64,000 bases of DNA. Origin: Erythrocercus mccallii. Taxonomy: Eukaryota; Chordata; Aves; Passeriformes; Dicruridae. The DNA is taken from assembly GCA_013397435.1 (NCBI GenBank), contig VZRG01001600.1, positions 1 through 64,000 on the forward strand, in the 5' to 3' direction. The position numbers and the translations under genes were made by a program. Shown here in pieces: positions 12,301 to 27,300 of this stretch. Under the pieces are notes generated by a model. The model was given only the letters and a program-made list of their open reading frames with translations, was not told where the DNA came from and did no database searches. Every line of letters starts with the position of its first letter. The stretch's first letter is position 1.

Positions 12301-15300
12301 TGGCTACATGAGGTAGTTTTCCCTACAGAACCAAGTGGTTACAGAAATTACAAGGGACCATGTGGGATATCAGTTCCTGAAGTACCTTCACACTTGCACC
12401 AGACACACACTGACTTGTGCTCCTCACTGTAGCCCACCTAGGCTGAACCAAGCACAAGCAGCTGCTGCAAAGCCAGGCCTTAGTTGCTTTCTTCTATGGT
12501 ACCCTCTGCTGCGTACACACAGAGGGTCTTTGGGGGACTTTTCTGTGGGCTTTGCCTTTTATGAAAGGTTTGTTCTCAAAGAACTTTAGATACAAAGTAT
12601 CTACTAAGCTGGTATCTTTATTAGATGCTACTGGCCCCAGTAAAAAATAATCCAATTGAAACTTACTGGCCAAACTACTCAAAATTATCTTTACTCAAGC
12701 ACAATCAGGAACTTACTTTCCAATTCCTCCTTCTTCCATCAGAAAAGCTCGTTTGTTCTCATCTACTGTGAGATTGAGCAGAACTCCACAGGCAGGAAAA
12801 CAGACCTCTCGGTTCTTGGAATCGAGCAAAGCAATCATGAACTTGTACACTGGATTGTAAAGAAGGAAACAATATCACTAGGAAGATGGATTTACCATAC
12901 AAGTGGCATTACAACATTTATTAGACAGCAGTCAAATGTGGGATAACCCTATCCAAAAATTTATTTTTGTAGCATATTACTGTGACATTTGTAGAAGAGG
13001 CACATGACAGCAACATCATGCTGAAGACCAGTTTCCTTCAAAACAACAAACCAGAAATTCTCGTAATAAAAATAGACCAAAGAAATGTGAAAATCCCATC
13101 AGAAGAGGTTAAGTTGACCAAACTGAATTGCAGCTTATTTCTTGAAAGTATCATGCTCCTCCTTTCCATCCCAGAGTCAGCAGAAACTGCAAGGATTTAG
13201 CATCTGGCACTCAGAGAGGGAAGTTCTTTCCCCTGTGAGTGCAGGGTTGCCCCAGGCTGCACCAAGTCCAGCTGAAGTGCAGCAGCCTGGGGCTCCTGTG
13301 GGAGCCAGGCACAGATGTGCAGCATCCCGCAGCATCTGCTGGCACTGTGGAGCCAACTCCAGCCAGGTAGCTGGGCTGGCTTCACAGAGAGGAAGCCTCT
13401 TAGCAATTCCTGAGCTTGGCACACCAACACTGACAGTCTCTCCCAGCTGGAAAATTTAGTCCTTCGACTGAGACTGTTCACCAGGAACCAGCTGCCCAGG
13501 GTCATTCTCCCTTCAAATATGGTGATGTGCCACCCTTTGAATAAAGAGTTGCATACTGCAGCATCATCACCTCAATTTCAGCACCAAAAGGCAGACCAAA
13601 AAAGCCCCAAATTTACAGTGAACTGGTGTCTAAGCTGATGACACACCTTCTATGGATAGCAAGGAGCTGCCATTTTTCTCACATCTCTTTAGATACCCAA
13701 AGCAAAAGGACTTGGGAAGACTTGTATCCTACTTCACCCTGAGGCAATAGAAGGTTGTTGCTGAGACAGTCAAATCCTAGCCGCATGTTGCAAAGTGCTA
13801 ACAAGCTGTCAAATATGGGAATCAAAAATCTGAGATTACGAACCTAAATGAGATTTTAGTAGGATTTTCATTTTAAACCATATCACTACTAACCTGCAGG
13901 ATCTGAAAAGGTATTTGAGTAAAGCGAAATTTCAAATTTGAAACTTTAGGAAAAAGAGTTATTTACGTTTGTGAAAGTACCATGGCATATTCTTCCTACT
14001 CCAATATTTCCGTTTTAACGACACCGAAATAAAATGGTGTTAATAATAACTATTATTGGATTCTAACATTTGCCTAATTTGCAAAACATCAGGGAAGATT
14101 GCTTCTACTCTTTTAACTTAGAGAGCTTATTAACAATCGTTTCTTTTTAGAACCACGGACATTTAAAAATAGAACTACAAATGCAAAAGTAACTCACTCT
14201 TTTTCTGCATGATGAATTCACGGATCTCATGATGCTGGGAAAGATTGCCAAAGACTCTGATAGCCTCCACAACTGCATCCATATTCTCACTCATTACCAG
14301 CTTTATAAGCACTATTAGTTTGCAGAGAAATTAAATAAAAATAATTTCTTGTAAGTCACAAATACATATCAGTGAATATCAGAATGCAAACATCAACAGC
14401 GATAAATGTAATAAATGGGAGCAGCTGTCTGTCTGTCTGGTGGTGGCAAAGAAGTAAGCTGTTGGTAGAACAATGAAATTGTGTAGAGCTTTGAAGATAA
14501 AACAAAGACCTCCAATAGGGTACTAAATGCAAAGGAACCAACGAGGAGTTATGGAGACAGTCTAAGCACAGTTGTAATAATGGGAGCCAGTTTTGCTATG
14601 CAGTTTTGAGTGGGCTCATGTGAAAATCCAGGAAGACATAATTTAAAAAACATTGTAATATATAAGAAAATTGATTTAGATTCTGAACAGATGGTCTTAT
14701 GGTGGGAAGTCTCCTAAAGCTCAAATTATTTTCTGACATTAGCTCTGTTTTCTCTCAGTTCTGCTTTAACAAGCAAACACATTTTCTCTGAACAGCTACT
14801 TAATATTGTCCCAATCTGAAGCACTCACTTCCTTGCTGCTTTTCTGCTTAGTAATTTCATATATGATCAGTGTGTGCTTCAGCAGTAGAAATGAGACCTT
14901 CAGCATTTCCTAGGAAGAGCTACCATCATGGAGGATTTTGGTGCACAGCAGAGGAGTGATGTTACAGAAGTTAGATTTATGAGTCTTCTGTGAGTACAAA
15001 GCAAAGCACTGAAATCAGTCCATCATACAGAGCATTCAAATAAGTCAACCCTTAGCCCTTCATACAACAGACAAGAGAAAAAATTATAGAAGGGAGGTTG
15101 CCTTCGTTCTCATTACTTCTGCCTCTACATGTTGCAATACTGAACACTCCTTGAACTTGTCTTAAGGAAACATCTGAATGAATTTTGTCCATCACTCATA
15201 TCAAACAGCAAGTATTCTCAAACATCCAAACAGCAAACATTCTCAAAGCAGAAAGCCTGCTGGTGTTCCATCAAAAGATTTCCTCTTTCCTCAGTTCAGG

Positions 15301-18300
15301 GAGGTGATGGGACAAAGTTCCACATACCAACAAATAGGACAGGAGAGAAGTAATTTGTTTCCAACCAGCAACAAGAGGCAGCTGGCTTACAGGTGATAAA
15401 ATGAGTTGTGACAGAACAGCAAAGCTGTTACCTACAGAGAATATGATGTCTACCAGTCCAGACACAGGCTGACAGCCAGGATATTTTTTCCTACTCTTCA
15501 TTCTACCTGTTGTGCGAACTTCAGGTTCTGTCTCTCCCCAATGTCTTGTCTATTTAGACAGAGAGATGTGCAAGACACAGCCTCTTTACCTTTTGTAACA
15601 CAGCAGTCCCAGAAGTCAGTGCAATTCCTACACATAACTGATTCTTGTACATAATGTCAGAGGGGAAAGAATCACTCAATACAATATTGCCAATGGATTT
15701 ACAAGCCAGAAACAGACATAAATCAAATTTTACAGGTACAGCAAGTAAAAAGAAGAAAAAAACTCTCTTGCCATACTGTGATTAGAAGGAAAAAACAACA
15801 TGATTATTTTGGTTCAGGTATACGGCAAAAATTGCTGTACAGAAAACAGTACAGCAAATTCCTTTTCAGAGGAAAAGAAGGAGTTTGATGAACAACCCTA
15901 TTATTTTCATATAAGTCATAGTATTAGTTTCAAAAAAAAAAAGGGAATTATTTAAAGAATTTAGCCCAATGAACTTTATACTCCTGCAATATAACACCAC
16001 AAAATATTACCAGTGTCTTTACTTTCTGTTGTGTCAAAATGTTTCTGCTTTCTAAAAGCTATAAAAAAGTACTAGTTTAAAAGTCCTTACTTTCAGCAAT
16101 GGGTAGCTTCTTGTCTTGAACTGCAGAATCCTTCACTTGATAGTAGGACAAATTGTTGATTGTTGTTGCAGCATTGATGACCAACTCTTCACAGGCATCG
16201 ACTGACTTGTATTCTGAGTAAAAAAACCCCAAAACATACGCAAATGTACATAAACACACACATGTCTAATTTTGCAGTGCATTAGATCCCACAAGCAAAC
16301 TGAGTAATAGTTTACACAGCCACTGCTACAGTCAAACCTTCTGTTTAGTAATATGGAGAAGCTAACAGGAACACCTGATCCAAAAATGGCAATACAAAAC
16401 CACTCTTGCTCATTATTAATTTACACAAATCACTGTGATTTAGGCAACATAATTTAAAATTTAGTTAGTTAAGACATTTTACAAATCTTTTTTGCTGTTT
16501 TAAGATGCCACTGAGGAGAGTCCACAGGCAGAAACAGAGCTGTGTGATAGACTGGAGAAATGCCAAGGACTATTACACTGAATTGTCAGGTATCTGTGAA
16601 AAAAAATGGATAAAATTCCTTCAACAATATTTGAAAGATTTTTCTCTTAGAATGCCTGACAGAATGTTAAACTGTATAAAAGTCTGAAAGACTTACTTGT
16701 CCGAGGTCTCTGGCCTCAGAAGCCAAGAGTGAAGAAAATAAAAGAGGAGTAAGTTCATAGGGAGACAGAACATTTTGTAGTAAACTGACAGAGTGCTCAA
16801 GAAGAGGAGAAGGTGGCAGAGAAGCTTTGAAGGTCAAAAGCACTTACAAAATTATTAAGACATTAAGAGAGTTTCAACCTATGAGACGTAACCAAGCTGT
16901 CAGTCTGACTTGTCTCATCCCTCATGACTGCTAAGACAGTGTACAATCAGGTTGATTATCTTAACATAATATTTAATGTTCTCATTACACAGTAAAATAT
17001 ACTGAGCTGTTTAAGATGTATCTTGTCACAGTTAAACTCTGTTATGGGGAGAACAGACCAGTCCTGGTCTGTAATTAGATTTACAGGGGGATTGGTAAGT
17101 GGTAAAGAAACAGCAGTCCTAATCCTCCATTTGGAAGGAGACACTCTCTTCCATCTGAAAGAGATAAAAGGTTGGAAAACTGAAAAAGAAGAAAAAAGTA
17201 AGAGAAAATTCTTCGAAGAGGCTGAAAGTTATGGGTGCAGATAACAGAAACAATACTTAATTCAAAATAATCACAAAAGCTATAAACCTTATAAAAAACC
17301 AAACCACCACCAAATACAACTATATAGTACCTGATAAGAACAAACTTTTCTTATATATTAACTATAAGTGAGATATGTTTAAAATAAAATTTGTTTTCTT
17401 ATCTTTAGATCCTATCTGCAAACCTGATCACTGAATTAAAGACTTCAACATCTTTCCCCAGATACTGAAAAGTCAGCACCAAAACAGCAATGCTTTCACT
17501 GTCTCAAGCAGGCCTTCTACATAAAACAGTTTATCAATATCAGCCAATTGACTTTGGGGTTTTTTTTGCAATGGAAAGTCCTAAGGTCTCCTTACAGGCT
17601 GAACAAAGATAACAAACATAATATAAATTTCATTACCTAGTACTGTAACAAGTAATCCTACAACAGGATGGGCAGCTGCCAGAGCTGCGCCTACTCTAGG
17701 GTGAATGGAGAGATTGGCCAGCACTCTTATCAGTTTTATCAGAACATCTTCTGCTTCTGAAGGATACTTTAGGTGTTTTTTTCCTTCTCCATCATGGTGT
17801 GATGTCAGTGCATTCAAATCCAGTTCATAGTAGGTTTGGAACAATGATAACAAGGTGTTAACACTTTCCTTTTCTTGAAAAAATTGCTCCCGGGACTGGC
17901 CACTCTTTGCTGTTAAATTACCAAGAATGAAGATGATACGGATAACCAAATCCTGCAACAAAATAAATAAACAAACCAGGTTACATGAAAAACATTAGAA
18001 GGTGGCAGCTGCTTAAAAAGAAGATAATTCTTCATTTGCTTCCCAATTCAGATAACAGCACATCCAGAACAACTGAAGGAATGCCAAACACAGCAACTAG
18101 AAATAATTTTATGCTACCAATTTTCATAACTTGATTTACAGAAAGAATCAAAAACATCTGACAGGACTAGTATAGCACTGGAGTAATTACCAATGGGATA
18201 TATTTAGTACAGGTCATCTATTTTTACCAAGCCCACAGTAATCTTAAAACGTCTTAAAACCACACTTTATATAACTAGAATAATCATATGGGCCAGAATT

Positions 18301-21300
18301 TACTAATCTTTCAAGTAAGCGTCAGCTGTGACGGAGCAGAGACCACAACCTTTCCTTTTCTAGGCCTGGTAACCATTGTAGAGGTTAAACTCCCTCCCCT
18401 TGATTTGTTACTGTTAAATCCAAATTAGGTTATATTAATTTTGTTGATCATTTTAATTGCTTACAGACAGCTGAATTATTTGTTCCAGATTTTTACCAGA
18501 AATATAATCTAAATTGACTGGTCTATCATTACGCAGCTCCTCCTCTTTCTCCTTTTAAAAACAGCACCCTACAACCTTGCAATTCTTCATAGCTTTTCAA
18601 GAATCCCAGAGACTGGGATCTCCTTTCTGTCTTTTTGTAAACAGCAAAAGGTAAATCTCCTCAGCTGGTTTGACAGCATTTAATATGCTTCAGCTTGTTT
18701 TTTAGTGATAAAAGAATCCAGGCTGAAGTAGAGATTATTCATTTGGTTGTACATAACCCTTACAGAAAAAGAAGGGGGGGAAAAAAGGCATTTCACACTT
18801 CACTATTCACAGTGGTATCTGTCAGTAATGCTCACCTTCTTCTGAACACCACAGCCATTATTTCCTTATTGTCCTCTCATTGTACTATAAAGTTTTGTTT
18901 CTTTTATGTCCCTTTGTAGTTGCACCTCATACTGTGCTCTGTTGGGGTTTTTTTCTGATTTTATATGCTCTTCCTACCCTTTTATTTTTACCATTGCTGA
19001 ATGAGACCTACTTTCTAGTTTTGTAAGGTATCTCGAGACCTCATGACTTAACCAAGTTGCTCTCCTGAAGCACTTTCTAGCCTGACCTTCATTTTGTACA
19101 TACTGAGATACAACCTTTTAGTGGCAAGACTAGTGGAGCCTAACTGAATGGCATTCAACGACATCCCCACCTTTTTATTACCCACAAGTATGTGACAAGA
19201 AAAAAATAAAATTCAGAAAGCCTAAAGTAACTCAAGTTTTAAACTACTTAAAACATTTCCCTCCATCACTTGCATCAACATTTTTAAAAAGGTCTGTAGC
19301 TTTAGCTTAATGGTGCAGGTAAAGTAACAGCATTTCTTCAAGTACACGAGAACCATCTACCTTTAGCTGCTAATCTGCTGTACTTGCAATAACCTAGAAT
19401 TCTGCTAACCAATTCATACACTGTTTTTCTTCAAATATATTTACACATATTCTAATCCTCCCTGTTATTAGTAACATAAGTTAACCAGGCACAGTCTAAC
19501 TTGTTAAACTACAGAAGCTAATACTGAAGGAAAAAAGGTGTTTAGGCAGCAACTCCTTCTTTGATACATGCTTGCATCGGTAAGTTTCAGGTCTTAAGCC
19601 TCTGCCACAAGACACTGGCAGTAACATCCACTCAGGAAGATGAGTGCTATGCCTACGCATGAGAAGCAGCAGTCTCCTAAGTGTGGAAATGGTTTTCGCA
19701 TCCATGTATTTAATAATATCACTCTGTAGGACCCACTTCCACATCTTTTAACTAGGCATCACATTTTTGGTACGATCTAAATGTCATCAAGACAGTTTTT
19801 TATGAATATTCTTAATGACTAACCACTAAGAGCTTTCACCTTTGCTGGCACAACACCCAACTCACAAAGGCTGTAAAAATTTGAAACAAACAACTGATGA
19901 ATCAGAAGAGAGAACTGAAAAAAGCAGGCAGTCTAGTTTGACTAGTTTATATTGACTTTCTAATTTTGGTCAAAATGATATCAGCCCAGCAACAGCTCTA
20001 CCCAATCAGGAAAGAGACAAACAGGTACCGCACAGCAATCAACTGATATTTTGAGAAGTGTGATCTCAGCTGTGCTTTCCACCTACAGCCCAGCAAAACA
20101 AACTTATAAAATACTTCTTTTTTAGCTAAGTACATCCAGCTTTAATAGAATAGTACCAAAGTTTCATTATCTTCCAGTGAAAATTTAACTAGCAAAGTCA
20201 AAGAGGAAAGCTGTACAACTTCTCCTGAGTAGTACAATGCTCAAGGGTTTGTATTATTTTTGGCTATAATTCTTTCAATGCTCATGGCTGCAAGAGTAAG
20301 AAACACCATCTTAGAGCGGCTGTGTAAAAAAATACATATAAAGCTACATGATATTTTGAAACTGCTTGCAAGACTAAACCTATGCAAGGCCTATGGGCCT
20401 TTCTGTACATAGCAACTTTCTGTACATAGCAGAAAATCTGTATAAAAGAGATTACTGTGCATTTCCACATTGGAGTATTAACAGCATATGGAATTTCAGA
20501 CGTTCTTTCACACTTACAGAAAAATTACATTTATCAGATCAATTTATATAATATGGAAGTTTAAACATGTATTGCACTAAAGACAAACTAGATTAAAGAT
20601 AGTTATTTCATCTTTTTAGTGAAAGGCATTAATGTGAGACATGATGAACACAAAGTGTACTCAAACCTGAGTGGAAGGCTATAAACAAGAGCACACAACT
20701 CCACTTACACAAATAAACTTGAACAAACAAATCAAGAAAAGCTTGAGAAGATAATTTTCTTTGCTTCCTGTGAAGAAACTGTGAGATGTTGGGTTTTGAA
20801 GTGGTAATGGCACCACATACTCCATCAGCATTTAACTCTTATTCTTCTGGCAATTGAAACATCAACATTTGATCATCATGGATATGAAAGATTTTTTGCT
20901 TATCTAGTTCTAAAACTCTGTTCCTTGCACTGCCCTAGTAGCACAGGTATCCCATGTACCTGCTGAGTCACAGAACCTGACAACAGTTTATCTTGGCAAT
21001 TAAAGTACACCTGCCTTTCAGTGCAAGCATGACAAGCACAGGTACAGACTGTACAGGCATCCTTATCAGTACGGAAGGAAAGCAAACTAGGTCAGTAGTT
21101 TCTAACTAAAACAAGATCAATAAGGAAGGACAGTCCAATCTAGAACCTGTGAACGCTGGCCAAGTACCTGTTGTTACTTTATTTGGTGTCTGGAGCCTCA
21201 GAATGAGGGGTTTAGTACAAAACAAAAGGTCAGATGCCAGCAGCTGAGTTCCTATTGAATCATCAGCTGTAAATGAAATCTGCTTTCCATGTTACACAAA

Positions 21301-24300
21301 TTTCAGTAGAATTAGTCAAAATTCTACCACCTGGCCTGCTTCTCATTCAAATCTAATTCACACTTCACTTTCAAATTTGTATTTCTGCTTTATTATGCAC
21401 ATTGGAGAGAAAATTTGGAAGTTTTCTTTGCAGGGTCTGATACTACTTTCTTTGCAGGGTCTTTTACTTGTAGGAAAAATTACTGTAGTTACACTAACCC
21501 AGAGCTAATCTCTTTCAAATACAGTAAAGATTCATCTTGAAGTGACATTCTAGCTGGGAAAATTTCTGTTCAAACCCAGAAATAACAGCTGTCACAATAT
21601 GAAACTCAATTTAAAGAATAAAAAAAGGGGGAGAGGGCAGTGGTGCAGAACATCCTGGAAGTACCAAAAACAAATAGAAAACCTCTTGACTGAGGATTGT
21701 GAAATAAGGAGCAGAGAGGAGAAGTTTTGCCGCAGTGACAGCAGGGAGTACCCTGTAAGTAAAGAGAACCTCCTTCCCCCAAAATATTAATGCATTTGAG
21801 GAGAAGGAGAGAACATTGGTAAAATGTAATCATATTTCTGTGTATCCACACCATAGGACTCTCCCCAGTAATTTCTACATCCCAAAATCCGATCTGTTCA
21901 GCTAAACTTTTCAGAAAAGGGTTCATTTGCACTTAGCAAATTTCAGCAATCAAGAACTTGTGCTTAGGTTTGTTTGTGGACACCTGGAGATCTGGAAAAG
22001 GTAAAGAAAAAAAGCAAGCACACTGGCACCAGATAATAATATTTGATGAAAAGCTGTGTAGGCTCTCTAAAAAAACAGTATTTCAGAAATTAAATTAATT
22101 GAAAAAAAACATGTTGAAAGCCATATCCTCCATGGTATTGCTCCAATGAGTGCTGATCTCTCTGGTTAAAATCTTTATTCTTATTACTACTTTAAATTTG
22201 AACAGCTTTAGCCCCTATTTCTTATCAGCTCTTTTTTTTTTTTCTGGATTAAAGACTGGTCTACTAACAGAAATGTCTTCCTTGTGCAGAGTCTGTTAAT
22301 AGGCAGCTTGCTAATGGTTTGACCTTTGTCATGGATAAATTAATTTCCTTGGGGCACTTTAACTCTAGTAACTCTTTTGGCTTTTTTTATAGGTGTTTCC
22401 ATGCTTTCAGCATCATTTGGAGAAATTAAATCAAAAACTACAATAACATATTTTAATAACAGCGTGTCTCATTAAGTGGTAATATCTTATTATTATGATT
22501 GATGTTCTATTGTTTACCTATCTAGTAATTACATACACTCACTTGTATGATACTTGCCAGTGAAGACTGGTTCATGACAAACTTTGAACACTGCATTTCT
22601 GATCATTTTACACCCAGTGTACAGATCAAATATTCTGCACTTTTCTTAAGATTTTTGCTTTTTCTTTCAGCCAAAAAAAGGAAAAAAGTAAAAAATCACA
22701 ACCAAAGCATTAGGAAGATGCACATGTGCTTTTCAGCTCAGCACACTGTCAGACATCATACTGCAGGGGAAGAGTGACCTTCTGTAGTTATTCACATTTG
22801 TCAGCAGGGAAATTCCTTCAGAGTTGTCAGAATATCTATCCTAGAGTTGCTACTTCCTTCTTGGAAAAAAAAAAGCAAATTCAGAGAGAATGATTGATCA
22901 GTTATGAATATGCAAGCTCACACACAAAACACTGGAGAAAAATCTTGTATTTTTTGCTCTTTAATGATCAATTACATTAATGATCATTTCCCTTTTTAAA
23001 ATTGTCCTAGAAACTATTATAATGTTGGGCTACACTGAGGAGGAATAAAACTGAAAATATGTACTAGTAAATGCAGGAGAAAAGAACCACATTATTGACG
23101 CAAATTCTTTGTAGGGTTACCTCGACAAGCATTTCAGCACAAGCACTGGCATAAACAGCACTCAATCTCCTTTCCATACAGAGTTTCTTTCCTCTCCCAC
23201 ATTGCTGCCTCAGTATTGGTGATCAAGGAACCATTTGTGTGGCTGTTCAAGAAACCAGACAGGAAAGCAATGCAGATGATAACCAGGAAAAGACTGGTTG
23301 GTTTTTTTTTTCAGTTTTAGGGTTATTGGAAGCTGGGTCAGTTCTCTGACATGATGTATTGTGCTGTAACACAAACAACTGTCCTCAGCCCAAATGAGGC
23401 ATGATGGCACAGAGGAAAAAGTGAGTAACCAAAACACAAAGAACACTTGGTCAGCACTGGTAATCATTTATTTAGAAGCAAGCAGCAGACACAAGAAGAC
23501 ACTATCGCCCCCAAAAACAGTGTCAATAAAAAACCCCTTTGGTATCTCAGGAGACGGTGATGGCACTGAGCAGAATACCAATAACACTCTCAAAGTATTT
23601 AAGAGGCAAACATGTACCTGAAGTAAACACAGGTGCAGCACTACACTGTATAAGGAAGAGCCTGTGATTGCTTTTGGGCATTACATGACTTATGTTTTAT
23701 GACTGACTGAAACAGACAGATGGCGGGTTCCTGGGAGCTCATCACAGAGTTATCCATAAACCAACCAAAACACCAGCCAGAAAGACCAGTCACTGCATGC
23801 AGATAAGCCTCTGCCTAATCAATAAAGCCAGAAACACAGTGGGAAAATTCCCTGCAGTCAGAGGCCTCACCTGTGACAGCCTTCCCCACGGCAGCACTCC
23901 CAAGAGCAAAAAAGGACATTCAACAGCCCTGAAACAAGTTTCTTTTCTTTGGGGGAGACAAGAGCAAGTCTCACAAGCAAAAGTCTGCTTGCTCACAGAA
24001 GACAATAAGCTGATTTGGGAGTTGCTACCTGGTAGATGCATTTGGGAAGGAAGCTGGGCAGACCCAGGCACAGTGAACCTGATAAATGTGGACATGTCCT
24101 TAGAGAGGATGACAAGGCAACTTCTCTTCATTTAATAAATTATTTCTGACAAACTGATTGCTAAATCAATGAGGTAAAGCAGTGTGTAAATTATAATTGA
24201 AAATGAGTGCAGTTCTTCTAGCTAATGCAAGAGATGCAAAAATAATAGCAAATCTTTTCAAACGTATCAGGACTGGGAAGTTTGCCAGAATCTGCAGAAC

Positions 24301-27300
24301 TAATTGATGATCAGGATAAAACAGAAGCACTGAGAGAAGAAAATGTCATTGCAGAGGAGCTGAATGAGTTCTTTGCATTGATTCATGCCCACTCTGGAGA
24401 GATCTCAATGCGACAGCATTCTCCAGGGAAGGCTCATCACAGCCATCTGTCCAAAACTGAAGCCATCACAAACTTCAAGGAACAAACTGACAAAACAAAG
24501 AGCAACCAATGACTAGGACTGGATAATTATTCAACAGTTCTAAAAGAACTAATTAATTAAATAGCTTAATTACTAACAGCACTATGCAACCTCCTAAAAC
24601 TGTAACAAACATGAAAAGATTCCAATTGAGAATCAAGTTTGGTGTCTGGACCAGATAAATTAGTAGAGATCACCAAAAAAACCCCAAAAAACGAGTGGAC
24701 AGCCAGATAAACACGATCAGCTTTAAGACTTCTAATTTTTGACTTTAACTGAATTCTTTGAAGGGATTAACAAATATGCATTTAAAAACCCATCTGATAC
24801 CACCCACGTGACTTTCCAGGAGTCTGTTAACAGTCATTCACCAAAATCCTAGTGAAACTAAGGAGTCATGCTGTAAGGAAGAATGTCTTGGTATAGATAA
24901 ATGATTAGAGGATGTAAAACGGAGTAAATTAGCAGTTTCTGCAATGGTGGAATATTACCAATGGAATTGCCAAGGTTTTGTGCTGGGATCTGTTGTATTC
25001 AATTTGTCCATAAATGCAGAAAATGGGCAGCAGCAGTGATATGGAAGAATGTACTGATTTCACTATGATATTCAAAGTACCAAAGATGAAAGCTGACTGA
25101 AAAGCAGAAAAAGAATTGAGTCAGTTGATAATAAAATAGCAGATGAAATTTAAATGCATGAATTTAAACATTAAAGGATCCGTGGAAAAGAACAGTGCAA
25201 GCATATCTTCATGTATAAAATTACAGTCTTTGAACCACCTTTAGAGCAATCTTGGAGTTAATGACTGAGTTTGATGATCACAGATCAAGGAAGCAAATAA
25301 AATATTGGGAATTACAGGGAAATAAATTTATGCAGGCAGGTAAATCTATGATATGGTTACATCTTAAGTGCAGTGTTCTGGTTTCCTCCTCTCGAAAAAA
25401 GAGACAGGAATCAGGTTTGGAAAACATTATGAGAAAAGCAACACGGATACACCATGGCATGGAACAATCTATCAGAAAGGGCTAAGTAAGCAAGGACTCT
25501 TCAGCATGGAAAAGAGCTAACTTGAAGAGGGTAGGATAAACTTCTAGAAAATCAAGGGAGGTGTGAAACAACAGTGGGCCTCACCACATTTGCAATACAA
25601 GAACCAGAAGGCATCTAATAAAGATAGTAAAGGCCAAATTCAAAATAGGCAAAAGGAACTGTATGCTACGCAACTCCTTGTCAATGGAGCTTTAATATGT
25701 TAAAAGTTTATATGGGGTAGAAACGAGACTGTAGAATTTCACAGAAAAGAAGTCAGCCGAGGTTTATTTCATACACAGCTGGCTGAGGGTGTTTCCAAAC
25801 TGAAAAGAGTTGGAGGTTTGGTAAGTAGACACAGGAAGCATCATACATGCCTGCTCCATTTTTACTGTCCTCTAGACATCTGAATCTCACCGATTGCTAA
25901 GTATCAAGAGCAGACTGGATGAACTGTTCATGTGATCCAATGTAATAATTATTTTGCTGAATAGGCAATTACTGCATCCAATGATGTCAGATTGTTAAAC
26001 AAATGCTTCCCAATTTCAAAATTAGGCTACACTTAAGTGTAAGGGGACCTTTCTATACAACAGGCATAAGATTGCTTCTACACAAATTTTAGTACCACAT
26101 CCTGTGTTTGTGCTCTTAGGATTGAAAATAGACTCCTAACTGATAAAATATTACACTTAAGCTGGCAGGCCCCCCAAAATACCACCTAAGTTCAGGTAGT
26201 GCCTGACTTATTGACAGAAGCTACTGTCCTATTTAGGAAATGTCCCTGTTCCAAAAGCATGGCCTGCTTGTGACTTGTGACATTAACCACAGCCTGAGAA
26301 AGTCACTCTTCATGTAGTTTATCTGGAAAGCTTAGAGATGATAATGATGTGGGAAGTGGAACAGAACTCTGCTAAAAGATTTCTTGAAATGAGCAAAAGT
26401 CTACAACGCTGACTAGAAACAGATCATGCAAAGCTTATCCTGCAAGACAGAGGCTCTACACAAACACTTCTGACAGTTTTGACAGCATGTGGCAACCACC
26501 AAGGATTTTTTTGTTACTCCACACAAGTAAGGTCCAAAGCCAACCAAGAACACATACTTCAGATGTGTGTAAAAGCCCAGTTGACTTCCCCAGTTCTACC
26601 CTGAAGATTCAGCTTTTCCAGTCTTCTATATTCCCTACCTAAGACTATTACACATGGTTTTTATTATCAAGTCTTGCCAACTCAATTTTCCCAAAAGTCT
26701 GTCTCATAGAGTTGAATCATTACTCTTCCATTCCTTCTGAGTCCCCCAAGAGGGAATATGAGCTGAGAAAAAATGTAAAAAGCTGTAACTGCAGTGTGGA
26801 GCAAAGAACAGAGACTATTTGGGTTGCAACTGTGGCATTCAGCATGTTGTGTGGGTTCAAGTAATTAATCCTATTTCCAGTGCTCCCATTTTTACTTTCA
26901 CAGTGTTTAATACTTATCTTTAAAGTCGCAGTTATGATAGCCCTTGAGAAAGTCTGAATGCTGGTTTTCCTCTATTTTTCCCCTGTATGTTTCTAGCTGC
27001 TATGACTGCCAGTAAAAAAATCTGATCCCACAAAATTTGCAGCCTGAAAACTCAGAAAAACACAAGCACACACACACTTCCTTTTTTCACATATCAGTTT
27101 TTAGTCCTGAAGATTTTTAATGCTTTAATAATGATGATTTTTCCTTCTCTTTGATTCTTCCCACAGCAGACAATTTTACTCACACTGTTGTTACTTCATT
27201 TCTTTTCAACACATATCAACTCACACTGTAACTTGCTGTGGGCATTTTAAAAAAAAGATGAGCAGTGCCAACTACACCTCAGGAAAAGCATTTGCGCTCC

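Noticed and set aside
13142..13505. Open frames of about 100 codons on both strands.
   Set aside because: They lie in a GC-richer intron patch with no recognisable protein or splice link.
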